Below the pieces are notes generated by a model. That model did not search any database, was not told the origin of the DNA, and was given only the letters and a program-made list of their open reading frames with translations. Both the position numbers and the translations under genes were made by a program. This document shows, piece by piece, positions 35,225 to 44,772 of a stretch of DNA of 64,000 bases (positions are counted from its first letter, which is position 1; every line of letters starts with the position of its first letter). Origin of the DNA: Mycobacterium bourgelatii (lineage in GTDB: Bacteria; Actinomycetota; Actinomycetes; Mycobacteriales; Mycobacteriaceae); assembly GCF_010723575.1 (NCBI RefSeq), contig NZ_BLKZ01000001.1, positions 4,092,001 through 4,156,000 on the forward strand, given 5' to 3'.

Positions 35225-37984
35225 CTATGTGACCGGAATCGCGATGGGCGACGTGTTATGCCCGGTGAGCCGTACCCAGTTCGCCGACGGGCCCTCCCGC
35301 GGGACAGTTCCGCGTATTTCAACAATCTCCCCTGGAAAAACTGTCACATAGTTGTCGTCGTACTCGATGGGCAAGATCTCGTCACCGTCCCGCGACGACA
35401 AAATCTCGGCACGTTCGAAGAACGCGATGTTCGGCGTGTAATTGCGCAGCCGCACCACCACCGTGTCCTGCCCGTTTATCGACTCGTGTCGCGCCGTGAC
35501 GTCCAGCGGTACGGGCGGCATCGAGTTCAACGCCGTCATGTCTGCCCAACTCGCCTGCCACGATTCGAATGCCCGGTCGTTGGTCGGATCGCCCACATCA
35601 TCCGGTTGCTGAGACTGCCAATAGACGTTGTCGGCAACGACTTCGCCCGATGGACGGGTCAATTGACACCGAACGAAGAACACCGGCGAATTTGCCAAGC
35701 CCCGAGGTAGCCTCATGGCTTCGACGGCGTCGCCCGCCGAAACGTCGATGCCGTTGACGCGTCCGTCTGCCTTCACATTGCCCTGCAGGTCGTACACACG
35801 GACCCGGACAGCGAGATCCTGCTCGTCGACTTGAGTCTGATTGACCACGCTGATGCGCGCCGGGCCGGCATTGTCGGTGGCGTACGAATCGAACACGACC
35901 GAAAGCGGCCGCAGCCCTTTCTTGGCCCCGAAATAGGCGCCGCCGGGGCGCAGGTAATAGTCAAAAAGTTGCCCGAAGAAGGACGGCCAGGGGCTGTTCA
36001 GCATCCAGTAGATCGTCATCTTGTGAGTGCCCCATCCCCCGGCGGCGAAAGCCTCGAACTGCGCCCGGGCGCCCTCATATTGGGCCAATTGTGCTTTGGC
36101 AGCGAACATCTCGGCGCTGTAGGACGGTCCGTAGCGGAGGCCGATCGTGCGCTGCGCGTTGATCAATGCGGCGTTCTTGGGCTGTGACCCGGCATGGAAA
36201 TACCAGGTGTCGTTGATCGGCCATAACTCGTCGGGCGGGATGAACCGTTTCAGGCTGGCATACGGCGGGATCTGTTCGTTGCTGCCTTGTTCGGCGGATG
36301 CGCCCCAGGTAGCGCCGTATCGCCCGCTGAACCAGTAGCTGGGCGGGCGCCAGGTGTAGGGTCCGCCCATGTCGATGCCGTCCCATAGCGCCACGCCGTT
36401 GGCATCCCGTGTCAAGAGGGAGACCGTATCGACTGTGGCGTTCTGCCAATGCATCTCGTCAATAATGGCGCGATAGCGAGCGCGGATGTGCGGCGGAGGC
36501 AAGCCATCGCTGCCGTTGGCCCAAACGAACGCCGAGGCGTGAGTTCGGAATAGCTGAATCTGTGTGCGCAGACTCGCCATCGCCACACCGTAATCTTCAG
36601 TGTCCCACTGCTCCCATTTCTCCCACTGGTTGCAGCACATCCAGCCGGCCATGATCGGAATACCAAGCTCGTCGGCCTTTTCGACGAGCTGCTCACTGGC
36701 GAGCTTGCCCTCGAACCGGAGCATGTTCAGGCCAAGGTCCTTGGCGTAGCGGAGGATCGCGTCCTCCCGGTCAGGGTCGTTCCGGTAGAGCAAGTCGGGT
36801 GTATAGGCCGCGCCACGCACCGGAAAGTTCTTGCCGTTCACCGTCAAATAGAAGTCGCCGCCGTCTGCGGAGAAGCTGTCGTCGCGGTGCTGGGTAACGG
36901 TCCGAATTCCAAACCGTAGTTCCTTGTCGTCGCTGAGTCGGTTCTCGATCCGGAATTCCAATCGAAGGTCGTGCAGCGTCGGCTGCCCCATGGTGTAGGG
37001 CCACCAGAGATCCGGATGTTGAAATGTCAACTGTGTGAATTCATCTGGCGTGAAGGTGATCTCCCGATGCTCGCCGGGCTTCAGGGTGACCACCTGGTCG
37101 ACACTGACCTCGCTCTTGTCAGGACGGGTAATCGTTGCGCGGAGTACCCCGCGGGTGCGTTGCTCGGAGTAGTTGCGCAGATCGGTACGGATCGTCAACC
37201 GCGCGCTGTCGGTGCGGGGCAGTGGAAGTTCGGAATTCACCACCGCAGCACCAATTCCGACCGAACCCACCGCCGTCAAGTACACAGGCTTCCAGATGCC
37301 GGCGTTGCGGTCGGGAACGAACGAGGTGCCACGCCGGTCCGGATCACCGTCGGCCGGTGGAAAGCCGAGGTAATTCCAGTTGATCCAGTCGTTCCAGCTG
37401 TCGGCCAACTCAACGCCGTCCACGTCCTGAAGCGCGCGCTCCGGCGTCACCTTCACCGCCAGGAAGTTCCGCTCTCCCGGCCGGACCAACGGCGTCACGT
37501 CGAACTCGTGGGCAACGTACATGCCGACGACCCGCTCGGCACCGGCCACCAACCGCCCGTTCAACCAGATCTCCGCGCGGTAATTGATGCCGGGGAATTC
37601 CAACAGGTAGGTCGTTCGGCCCGGCGGGGCGGTGAACTCGTCGCGGTACCACCAATCCTTCTCATACAGTTGCTGCGGTACGCGATCGCGAAGATTCTTA
37701 CCTACATACGGATCCGGAAAGACGCCGTTTTCGCGGAGTATCTCCAACACGGTGGCCGGCATTCGGCTGACCTTGTACCACCCGGCGGCGTCGTAGTCCG
37801 ACGACAGGGCGTCGCCGCTCACGGTTAACTCATCCGCCGACGACAGCGTCCAATTCGATGCCAGCTCAAGCCGTTCAGGGGCGACGGAAGGGGCGTGAAC
37901 GGCGATCGGCGTGCGCGCTGCGGCACATAGGGACAGCGACGCCAGCGCCAACACGATGAAGATCTTGACCGCGACCTTCAGCAT
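35225..37984 (-). CDS. Secreted glycoside hydrolase family 2 protein, exo-beta-glucosaminidase/mannosidase-like
   Basis: 919 residues with a signal peptide (MLKVAVKIFIVLALASLSLC) and AAGGAGG 10 bases before the ATG. GH2 modules are in order: sugar-binding jelly roll with WWYRDEF and YRAEIWLNG, Ig-like domain, then TIM barrel with RGAAYTPDLLYR and LGLNMLRFEGK. ANGSD near 488 corresponds to the acid region of CsxA-type exo-beta-D-glucosaminidases, and the Glu of GASAEQGSN near 563 is the likely nucleophile. C-terminal Ig-like domains follow. It probably removes sugar residues from an extracellular beta-glycan. It is divergent from a GH5-type gene 221 bp away, and the two may act together. The exact linkage cannot be told. 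Confidence 0.9.
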   Translation of the reverse strand: MLKVAVKIFIVLALASLSLCAAARTPIAVHAPSVAPERLELASNWTLSSADELTVSGDALSSDYDAAGWYKVSRMPATVLEILRENGVFPDPYVGKNLRDRVPQQLYEKDWWYRDEFTAPPGRTTYLLEFPGINYRAEIWLNGRLVAGAERVVGMYVAHEFDVTPLVRPGERNFLAVKVTPERALQDVDGVELADSWNDWINWNYLGFPPADGDPDRRGTSFVPDRNAGIWKPVYLTAVGSVGIGAAVVNSELPLPRTDSARLTIRTDLRNYSEQRTRGVLRATITRPDKSEVSVDQVVTLKPGEHREITFTPDEFTQLTFQHPDLWWPYTMGQPTLHDLRLEFRIENRLSDDKELRFGIRTVTQHRDDSFSADGGDFYLTVNGKNFPVRGAAYTPDLLYRNDPDREDAILRYAKDLGLNMLRFEGKLASEQLVEKADELGIPIMAGWMCCNQWEKWEQWDTEDYGVAMASLRTQIQLFRTHASAFVWANGSDGLPPPHIRARYRAIIDEMHWQNATVDTVSLLTRDANGVALWDGIDMGGPYTWRPPSYWFSGRYGATWGASAEQGSNEQIPPYASLKRFIPPDELWPINDTWYFHAGSQPKNAALINAQRTIGLRYGPSYSAEMFAAKAQLAQYEGARAQFEAFAAGGWGTHKMTIYWMLNSPWPSFFGQLFDYYLRPGGAYFGAKKGLRPLSVVFDSYATDNAGPARISVVNQTQVDEQDLAVRVRVYDLQGNVKADGRVNGIDVSAGDAVEAMRLPRGLANSPVFFVRCQLTRPSGEVVADNVYWQSQQPDDVGDPTNDRAFESWQASWADMTALNSMPPVPLDVTARHESINGQDTVVVRLRNYTPNIAFFERAEILSSRDGDEILPIEYDDNYVTVFPGEIVEIRGTVPREGPSANWVRLTGHNTSPIAIPVT

Positions 37985-38205
37985 GCTTTCGCGCCTCCTT
38001 CATCCGATTGTTCGGCTCATCATTGCGCCGACGTTTCGTCGCGGCAACCTACTGCCCGGACTGCCAGGTGGGCACGGCAGCTCTCGGGTACACCTTGGGG
38101 GAGTCCGACGGTGCGCACCCCCGACCAGCGCCACGTACAGCGACCAAATGGGCGATTGTTGGAGCTAGTTGCCCACCACGTCCGTCGAGGCACTATTTTC
38201 ACTGC

Positions 38206-39330
38206 GTGCGGCGTCGAATGGTACTGAAGCTATCCCTGCTGCTGGGGACAGCTCCGACGCTGACGCCGGCGCCCCGTGCCGCAGCAGAGCAAAGCCGGTG
38301 GTCACCTGAGCGAGCCAACCGCTGGTACGAAGCGCAAGCCTGGCCCGTCGGCGCCAACTACATCACCTCGAACGCCGTCAACCAGCTCGAGATGTTTCAG
38401 GCCGACACGTTCGACCCGCGACGCATCGATAGCGAACTCGGGTGGGCCGAGGCACACGGGCTCAACGCCGTACGCGTCTTCCTGCACGATCTGCTGTGGG
38501 CACAGGATTCCGCTGGATTTCAAGCGCGTCTCGCGCAGTTTGTCGCCATCGCTGCCCGCCATCACATCAAGCCGCTCTTTGTCTTGTTCGACTCCTGTTG
38601 GGATCCGTTTCCCAAACTGGGTCGCCAACCGGCGCCGCGACCCGGGATCCACAACTCACGTTGGGTGCAAAGCCCAGGAGCTCAGCACCTCGACGATCTC
38701 GACTACCGCCGCACTCTGCGTAACTACGTGACGGGAGTGGTGGGCCAATTCCGCACCGACAATCGCATCTTGGGTTGGGACCTGTGGAATGAGCCCGACA
38801 ATCCGGCGCGTGAGTACCGCAAGGTCGAGCGGAAAGACAAGCTAGATCGGGTCGCCGATCTGCTTTCCTTGGTGTTCGGGTGGGCGCGATCGGTGGAACC
38901 GTCTCAGCCGCTGACGAGCGGGGTGTGGGACGGCGAATGGGGAGATCCCCAGCGCCGCAGCACAATCGCCAATATTCAACTGGAAAGCTCCGACATCATC
39001 ACGTTCCACTGCTATGACAAGCCGGCGGGATTTGAGGCTCGGATCGAGGAACTATTGCCGCTGGGCCGGCCAATTCTCTGCACCGAGTACCTGGCGCGGA
39101 CGCGCGGCAACACCGTTGAGGAGATCTTGCCAATTGCCAAGCGCCACAACATAGGAGCGTTCGCCTGGGGCTTGTTCGCCGGGAAGACTCAGACCTACCT
39201 GCCGTGGGACTCCTGGGACCATCCGTACACGACGGTTCCGGAACCGTGGTTTCAAGACCTGGTTCGAGGCGATGGACGGCCATACCGGGACTCCGAGATT
39301 GAGACGATTGGCAAGTTGAGCAGGCTCTAA
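38206..39330 (+). CDS. Secreted GH5-like glycoside hydrolase (cellulase/mannanase superfamily)
   Basis: 374 residues from the GTG at 38206 (VRRRMVLKL), which gives a basic signal peptide; the ATG at 38218 is an alternative, and the open frame back to 38008 crosses the divergent promoter. Catalytic motifs of clan GH-A are clear: GWDLWNEPDN with the acid/base Glu near 194, and PILCTEYLA with the nucleophile Glu near 294. GVNAVRVFLHDLLW-type barrel segments precede them. The product likely cleaves a beta-glycan outside the membrane, alongside the GH2 enzyme encoded divergently. The last codon and stop (CTC TAA) abut an IS1380-type insertion that duplicated CTAA, so the reading frame is kept intact. 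Confidence 0.88.
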   Translation: MRRRMVLKLSLLLGTAPTLTPAPRAAAEQSRWSPERANRWYEAQAWPVGANYITSNAVNQLEMFQADTFDPRRIDSELGWAEAHGLNAVRVFLHDLLWAQDSAGFQARLAQFVAIAARHHIKPLFVLFDSCWDPFPKLGRQPAPRPGIHNSRWVQSPGAQHLDDLDYRRTLRNYVTGVVGQFRTDNRILGWDLWNEPDNPAREYRKVERKDKLDRVADLLSLVFGWARSVEPSQPLTSGVWDGEWGDPQRRSTIANIQLESSDIITFHCYDKPAGFEARIEELLPLGRPILCTEYLARTRGNTVEEILPIAKRHNIGAFAWGLFAGKTQTYLPWDSWDHPYTTVPEPWFQDLVRGDGRPYRDSEIETIGKLSRL

Positions 39331-41026
39331 CCTCGATTTTTCGTCGAGGGTGATTTCGGTCGGACTTGGCGATGGGGTGCGTGGTGTCTGGGGTTTGTGT
39401 GGTTTAGGGCGTGTTGGGGTTGTCCCGTGTCGCCGGGTTGGCGGGCTTTCCCAGGGCCGGTGGTCTTTCGTGCTCGGTTGGTCAGCTGGGTTGTCGGTCA
39501 ACCGAAGGCGGTGCGGATGTGTTGCCATGCGGTGGCGATGGCTGCGGCCCATCGCCAGGTGGCGTCGATGCGTAGTCGGGTTCGGCGGGCGCCGCGGGTG
39601 ATGCGGGCTGCGACGTGCAGGACTCGGTAGCGGAAGGTAGCGATCTCGGCACGGGTCAGGCCGGGGTGGCCGGTGAATCCGATGAGCTGGCACCAGGTGA
39701 CCAGATCGGCTGCGGCCAGGACGATTTCCAGCCAGGCGGCGTTGGCGTCGAATGCCTGACACGGCAGGTTGCGCAGGCCGGTGGCTTTGAGTTCGCGGAT
39801 GCGGTCTTCGACGCGGGCGTGTTGGCGGTGGCGTAGTTCCAGACCTGCCACCTGGCCCGGCGACCACACCGGGCGGTGTGTCGGTGATGAACGCGGTGAC
39901 CCGCATCCCGTCGGCGTCGGTGAACCGCAACTGCGCACCCGGATGGGGCCTTTCCTTGCGCAGGATCAGCCGGGTCCCCGCCGGGCCACGATGACAGGTT
40001 GACCAGGTTGGTGGCCTCGGCGACCCAGGCGCCCTCGCGGATACCACCGTCGGTGTCGATCGTCGGATACCAGCACTGCCCGATGTTGAGAGTGTCCACA
40101 GCGTCCTGCACCCGCCAATCCACGGGGTAGCCGAAGGAGAACCCCACGCCCGCGGCGCGGCAGGCGTCGGCGAAGTCGTGGGTGGCCCCGGCGGTGTCGC
40201 AGCGCACCAGCACCGCCGGCTTGTCGGGGTCGTCGCGATGATCGGGGTCCGGCCGCCATCGCGCCGGCAGGCCGGCCAGTGCCTGCGCTAGGACACTGAC
40301 GTGGTCAGCTGCGGTGTTGGAGCCCGCGCCACCGGGGCGCAGTAGGCCGGCCAGCGCTTCCCCGCCGGCGATCTCGGGGCGGTCCACGAAGGCCAGCAGC
40401 GGGTGGTGACCGTAGGTCTTTTTCCAGGTCGCCCCTGCCTTCTCCTTGTTATCGGAATGATCGAGGACCAGGGTGGCGTCGATGTCGATGTGCAACCAGC
40501 CACCCGGTGCGGGGGCGGCGCCCGCGGCCCAGGCCGCTGCGCGGGCCGCAGCCCGGGCGGCACGCACCCGCGGTAGGTGCGAAGCATCGATGCGCTCATC
40601 GATTAGCCGCCACATCGTGGTCGTGGAGGCTTTGGCACCCAGGACATGCTCACGGTCGCCGCACAGTTGTCCGACCGCGTCGATGCAGTCCGCCCCATCG
40701 GCGACCGCGGCAGCCAGATCAGCGAACACCTCCCCGGGCGCATACACCCACGGGCCCCGGTAGGTATCTGCCAACGCGGCGGTGACCTGCGCCGATAACC
40801 CGCTGCGGTCCGCGAGCTCACGCACCATGGCCATCCCGGCATGCGACACGACACCATAACCGTCGGCGGAAACTTTCACCCGCGACCCGACCGCGATATT
40901 CTTCACCTGCGAGGTGCCTTCCCGCTGGAACGACTGAACCCTAGAGAAGTCCAATTATTCCTTGCAGGACAGGCACTTTCGCATATCTACACCCCGAAAC
41001 TCACAACGTTTCACGAAAAATCCGGG
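39331..41026 (-). mobile_element. IS1380-family insertion sequence
   Basis: A 1696-bp element with terminal inverted repeats CCTCGATTTTTCGT (39331-39344) and, read inwards, CCCGGATTTTTCGT (41013-41026), 12 of 14 identical. It is flanked by a 4-bp CTAA direct repeat (39327-39330 and 41027-41030), the target-duplication size usual for IS1380. Its single transposase gene is frameshifted. The left end falls on the stop codon of the GH5-like gene. Confidence 0.9.
39498..40954 (-). pseudogene. IS1380-family transposase, two frameshifts
   Basis: The first ~320 residues read cleanly: WLHIDIDATLVLDHSDNKEK and WKKTYGHHPLLAFVD contain the DDE-region signature of IS1380 transposases, followed by VLVRCDTAGATHDFADACR and GFSFGYPVDW. 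After ATNLVNLSSWP an extra C (near 39989) moves the frame to AGTRLILRKERPHPGAQLRF, and a second extra C (near 39856) moves it again to GQVAGLELRHRQHARVEDRI and ELKATGLRNLPCQAF. Both lesions are single added Cs in short C runs, so inactivating mutation and assembly error are both possible. The first codon of the open frame is a TTG at 40954. Confidence 0.9.
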
Positions 41027-41044
41027 CTAAAGAGCCGCGGTTCA

Positions 41045-41195
41045 TTTGCGAAGCCCACCGGCGGCCACGACGATCTCGCCACTGGCGTAGTACAGGTGGG
41101 CCGCTAAGCAGTTGCAGCAGGCACGATCGCATATCCGGCGGAACACCTGGGTCGGACCGGAATGCCGCAAATAGGCGCCGCCACCGTGGCACAGG
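41045..41195 (-). pseudogene. Possible remnant of an acyl-CoA dehydrogenase-like C-terminus
   Basis: A short minus-strand frame reads GGGAYLRHSGPTQVFRRI and then CLAAHLYYASGEIVVAAGG. This resembles the end of acyl-CoA dehydrogenase-like flavoproteins, where GGxxxxxxxPxQxxxRD is conserved, but the normal Asp is missing and no upstream part is present. It sits between the IS1380 element and the MmpL stop. The assignment is weak and this could be chance. Confidence 0.25.
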
Positions 41196-41219
41196 CACAC
41201 TGACGCGCATCGAAGGTTG

Positions 41220-44150
41220 TCAGGGTACGACGTCGACTTGCCGCCCATTGCTGACCTGCCCGTTGGAGTCCGTTGGGCCGGGCGCGCCGGAGTCATGGAC
41301 TAGGCGGCAACTTGCGACCGACTGGTTGGAGGCCGGCCACCGAGGGGCGTTGGTGTGCACCCGCCGTGGCCACCAGAACCAGCGACCCAGCAGCGTTGCA
41401 ATGGCCGGAGTCATGAAGGCGCGGACGACAAGGGTGTCGAACAACAAGCCGATCATTATCGTGGTGCCGATTTGGCCGACGACGAGCAGATCGCTGGTCA
41501 CCATCGAGCCCATCGTGAAGGCGAAAACAAGGCCAGCGGTAGTGACGACCCTGCCGGTGCTCGCCATTGACCTGATCATGCCGGTCTTGAGCCCCGCCCC
41601 GATTTCTTCCTGGAGTCGGGCAACCAGCAGCAGGTTGTAGTCCGACCCGACGGCCAACATGACGATGACCGCCATGGCGAGCACGAGCCAGTGCAACGGT
41701 ATGTGGAGAATGTGCTGCCAGAAGAGAACTGATAGACCGAAGGCTGAGCCCAACGACAGTGTGACCGTGCCGATGATGACGACGGCGGCGACCGCACTTC
41801 GCGTGATGGCCAGCATGATCAGGAAGATCAGGCAGAGCGACGCGACAACCGCGATCAGGAGGTCGTACCACGAGCCCTCTTGGATGTCTTTGTAGGTGGA
41901 AGCTGTGCCGGATAGGTAGATATTCGCTGCCTCAAGGGGGGTGCCTTTCACCGCCTCGTCGGCGGCCTGCATGATCCGGTCGATGTGTGAAATGCCTTCG
42001 GCTGTCGCGGGAATGCCCTGGTGGGTTATGACGAATCGCGCTGATCTGCCGTCCGGGGACAGGAAAAGTTTCAGGCCTCGTTGGAAGTCTGGATTATCGA
42101 AAGCTTCGGGCGGCAGGTAGAACGAGTCGTCGTTCTTGGTCGCGTCGAATACTCGTCCCATGGTGGCTGCGTTTCGGGTCATGTCGTCCATTTGCGTGAT
42201 CAGTCCGGAAAACGTGCTGGTCATCTTTTGGGCAATTCCCTTGACGGTCTTCATCGTTGCGATCAGCGGAGGGAACTGCGCGAGAATTTGCGGCGTGATC
42301 GTATCGAGTCGATCCAGGTCGTCAACAAGGTTGCCAACATCCTCGCTGAGCTTGTCGACGCCATCTGTGGCCTCGAACAAAGACCGCGTCGACCAGCAGA
42401 TTGGAATGTCGAAGCAGTGGCGTTCCCAATAGAAGTAACTGCGGACGGGCCGCCAGAAGTCGTCGAAATCAGCTATGTGGTCCCGTAACTCGTTGGTATT
42501 GGCTTGCATCTGCTGGCTGTGACCTTGCATGTCGTGTGTGACGTCAGTGAACTGCCCGGTCAAATCTTCCATGCGCTGGGTGATATCGATCATGTGTTGC
42601 AGTTCGTCGGTCATCTGGGTCATGTCGGCGACCAGATCGTTGAGATATCGGATGTTCTTGATTGTCTCGGCGTTTTGCAGGCTGATTTGGAAGGGAATCG
42701 AGCTGTGTTCGATCGGAGCACCCAGCGGCCTGGTAATGCTTTGCACGCGAGCGACACCGGGTATGTGGAAGACGCCCCTGGCCACCCGATCCAAGAGCAG
42801 CATGTCCGCCGGGTTCCGCAAGTCGTGATCCGCCTCGATCATCAGAACCTCTGGTTCCATGCGGGCTTGCGGAAAGTGACGGTCCGACGCGCGGTAACCG
42901 ATATTGGACGGTGTGTCGTCGGGTATGTAAAGGCGTTCGTTGTAACTGGTTTGGTACCCGGGCAACGCAAGCAATCCGATCATCGATATCAGGACCGTGC
43001 CGACCAGCACCGGACGGGGCCATCGGACCACGACGGTGCCGATCCGCCGCCAACGGCGCGTGGTGACTTTACGTTTGGGATCGAACGCCCCGAACCGGTT
43101 GGCGACGACAAACATTGCCGGTGCGAGGGTAAGCGAAGCCACGACCACCATGCCTAACGCGATAGCACATGATGCAGCCATGGTGTTGAAGAAAGGAAGC
43201 CTGGTGAAACTCAGGCAGTACATTGCTCCGGCAACGGTCAATCCCGAGCCGAGGACCACGTGCGCGGTTCCGCTGAACATGTTGTAGTAAGCGGCTTCCC
43301 GATCCTCACCCGCCGTGCGCGCCTCCTGGTAGCGGCCGATGAGGAAAATGATGTAGTCCGTAGAGGCCGCAATGCTCAGTGCGACAAGGACATTGACGGC
43401 GAAGGTTGACAACTCGATAAGGTCGTGAAATGCGAGGGCCGCGATGACACCCTGTAGCGCGAGCAATTCGATCCCTACTGTGACCAGTGCGAACACGACA
43501 GTCAGAATTGAGCGATATGCGAGCAGCAGCATGATCGCAATGACCACGATGGTGACGCCGGTAAGCTTTTCCAGGCTGCGCTGGCCGTAAATAACCCGAT
43601 CTGCGTTGCTCGGTCCAGGACCGGTCACGTATACCTTGATCCCCGGTGGCGCCGGAACGCTTGCCACGATGCGTTGAACTGCGGCAACCGACTCGTTGGC
43701 CTGGGAGCTGCCTTGATCACCGGCGAGATTCAGCTGTACATACGCGGCTTTGCCGTCAGCGCTCTGCGAGCCCGCCGCAGTCAGGGTATCGCCCCAGAAG
43801 TTCTCGATATGTTCGATATGGGCTTTGTCTTGGGATAGCTCGGTAATCAGAGTGTCGTAGTACCTGTGAGCGTCGTCGCCGAGCTTGTCGTTGCCTTCCA
43901 GGACAACCATTGCCGTGGTATCGGAAGTGAATTGCTGGAAGTTTTTCCCGATTCGATTCATGGCGATGAGCGAGGGAGCGTCGCGGGGACTCGACGAGAC
44001 CGAGTGCGTTCGGGAGACCTCTTGCAACTGTGGCGCAACGATATTCAGGACGACGGTCAGTGCCACCCAGGCCAGAATGACTGGTATGGACAATCGCCGG
44101 ATTGTTTTGGCGACAGTAGACAGCTGCCGGGCTCGAGGTTCGGTGCTCAC
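41220..44150 (-). CDS. MmpL-family RND transporter
   Basis: 976 residues with the MMPL plan: one N-terminal helix, a periplasmic domain (D1), a block of helices with STDYIIFLIGRYQEAR near 265, a large second periplasmic domain (D2) with heptad-like segments (MTQMTDELQHMIDITQRMED) and four Cys/Trp residues (HCFDIPICW), then the second helix block with VGSDYNLLLVARLQEE near 865. The Asp-Tyr pairs are the proton-relay residues of the family. The long D2 resembles MmpL4/MmpL5, which export siderophores or lipids. Its ATG overlaps the mmpS stop by 4 bases, so the pair is an operon. The cargo is unknown. Confidence 0.95.
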   Translation of the reverse strand: MSTEPRARQLSTVAKTIRRLSIPVILAWVALTVVLNIVAPQLQEVSRTHSVSSSPRDAPSLIAMNRIGKNFQQFTSDTTAMVVLEGNDKLGDDAHRYYDTLITELSQDKAHIEHIENFWGDTLTAAGSQSADGKAAYVQLNLAGDQGSSQANESVAAVQRIVASVPAPPGIKVYVTGPGPSNADRVIYGQRSLEKLTGVTIVVIAIMLLLAYRSILTVVFALVTVGIELLALQGVIAALAFHDLIELSTFAVNVLVALSIAASTDYIIFLIGRYQEARTAGEDREAAYYNMFSGTAHVVLGSGLTVAGAMYCLSFTRLPFFNTMAASCAIALGMVVVASLTLAPAMFVVANRFGAFDPKRKVTTRRWRRIGTVVVRWPRPVLVGTVLISMIGLLALPGYQTSYNERLYIPDDTPSNIGYRASDRHFPQARMEPEVLMIEADHDLRNPADMLLLDRVARGVFHIPGVARVQSITRPLGAPIEHSSIPFQISLQNAETIKNIRYLNDLVADMTQMTDELQHMIDITQRMEDLTGQFTDVTHDMQGHSQQMQANTNELRDHIADFDDFWRPVRSYFYWERHCFDIPICWSTRSLFEATDGVDKLSEDVGNLVDDLDRLDTITPQILAQFPPLIATMKTVKGIAQKMTSTFSGLITQMDDMTRNAATMGRVFDATKNDDSFYLPPEAFDNPDFQRGLKLFLSPDGRSARFVITHQGIPATAEGISHIDRIMQAADEAVKGTPLEAANIYLSGTASTYKDIQEGSWYDLLIAVVASLCLIFLIMLAITRSAVAAVVIIGTVTLSLGSAFGLSVLFWQHILHIPLHWLVLAMAVIVMLAVGSDYNLLLVARLQEEIGAGLKTGMIRSMASTGRVVTTAGLVFAFTMGSMVTSDLLVVGQIGTTIMIGLLFDTLVVRAFMTPAIATLLGRWFWWPRRVHTNAPRWPASNQSVASCRLVHDSGAPGPTDSNGQVSNGRQVDVVP

Positions 44151-44566
44151 GCTGACTTAACTAAGCAACTAGCTTGAGCGTGAGAGGATTTCACCATCCG
44201 CTCATCGCGGATCACGCCGTTGACGGTGATGCGACAACCGAGCGCCTCACTCTCACCTTGGGCCACCACGTCGGCGATCACCGCGGGCAACGTAGTCACA
44301 ATCATGATCGACCACGGAATGATTGCATGGTCCACCCGTTGCGGCTGAGCATCGGCATCCAAGTAGTTGACGTTGGCGACGGCGCCGGTTGGCCCCCAGA
44401 CTTCCAATAGGACGTGCTTGGGATTGAACGCGACGATCACGTCAGCGTTGCCAGCGCTTGAAACTCGTTGATGTGAGCCGAAGACGCCGTGCAGCCGCCA
44501 GACGACGCATCCTCCGACCACCACGACGACCACCATGACGATCGGTATCCAGATGCGTCTGATCAT
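44147..44566 (-). CDS. MmpS-family membrane protein
   Basis: 139 residues from the ATG at 44566 (MIRRIWIPIVMVVVVVVGG); Mets at 44587 and 44596 are alternatives. A single N-terminal transmembrane helix is followed by a beta-rich periplasmic domain with VIVAFNPKHVLLEVWGPTG and two Cys (GCRITVNG, ASCLVK), matching MmpS4/MmpS5. These proteins are adaptor partners of MmpL transporters. The stop overlaps the start of the downstream mmpL gene (ATGA), so synthesis is coupled. Confidence 0.93.
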   Translation of the reverse strand: MIRRIWIPIVMVVVVVVGGCVVWRLHGVFGSHQRVSSAGNADVIVAFNPKHVLLEVWGPTGAVANVNYLDADAQPQRVDHAIIPWSIMIVTTLPAVIADVVAQGESEALGCRITVNGVIRDERMVKSSHAQASCLVKSA

Positions 44567-44683
44567 CGAACTACCCTTGGGCTTCATCGATCTCATCGCA
44601 CCCGTCCCGTCAAACTTGGCGTTGCTGTTGCTCCACGGCGGTGGCCATCAGCATTATCGGCACGGGTCGCCGGCACTGGATTC

Positions 44684-44697
44684 AGTAGTTGACTACT
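44684..44697. promoter_or_regulatory. Palindrome upstream of mmpS-mmpL
   Basis: AGTAGTTGACTACT has perfect 6-bp arms around TG, 118 bp upstream of the mmpS start and 77 bp beyond the neighbouring uvrA-like stop. MarR- or TetR-type repressors control related mmpSL operons; no such gene adjoins here, so any binding protein is unknown. Confidence 0.4.
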
Positions 44698-44772
44698 TAA
44701 CTGCGGGTCATTTCCCCTGTAAACGGGACACGGGGTCTCCGCTCCTACAACATTAGAGCTGCGTTGCCTCTG

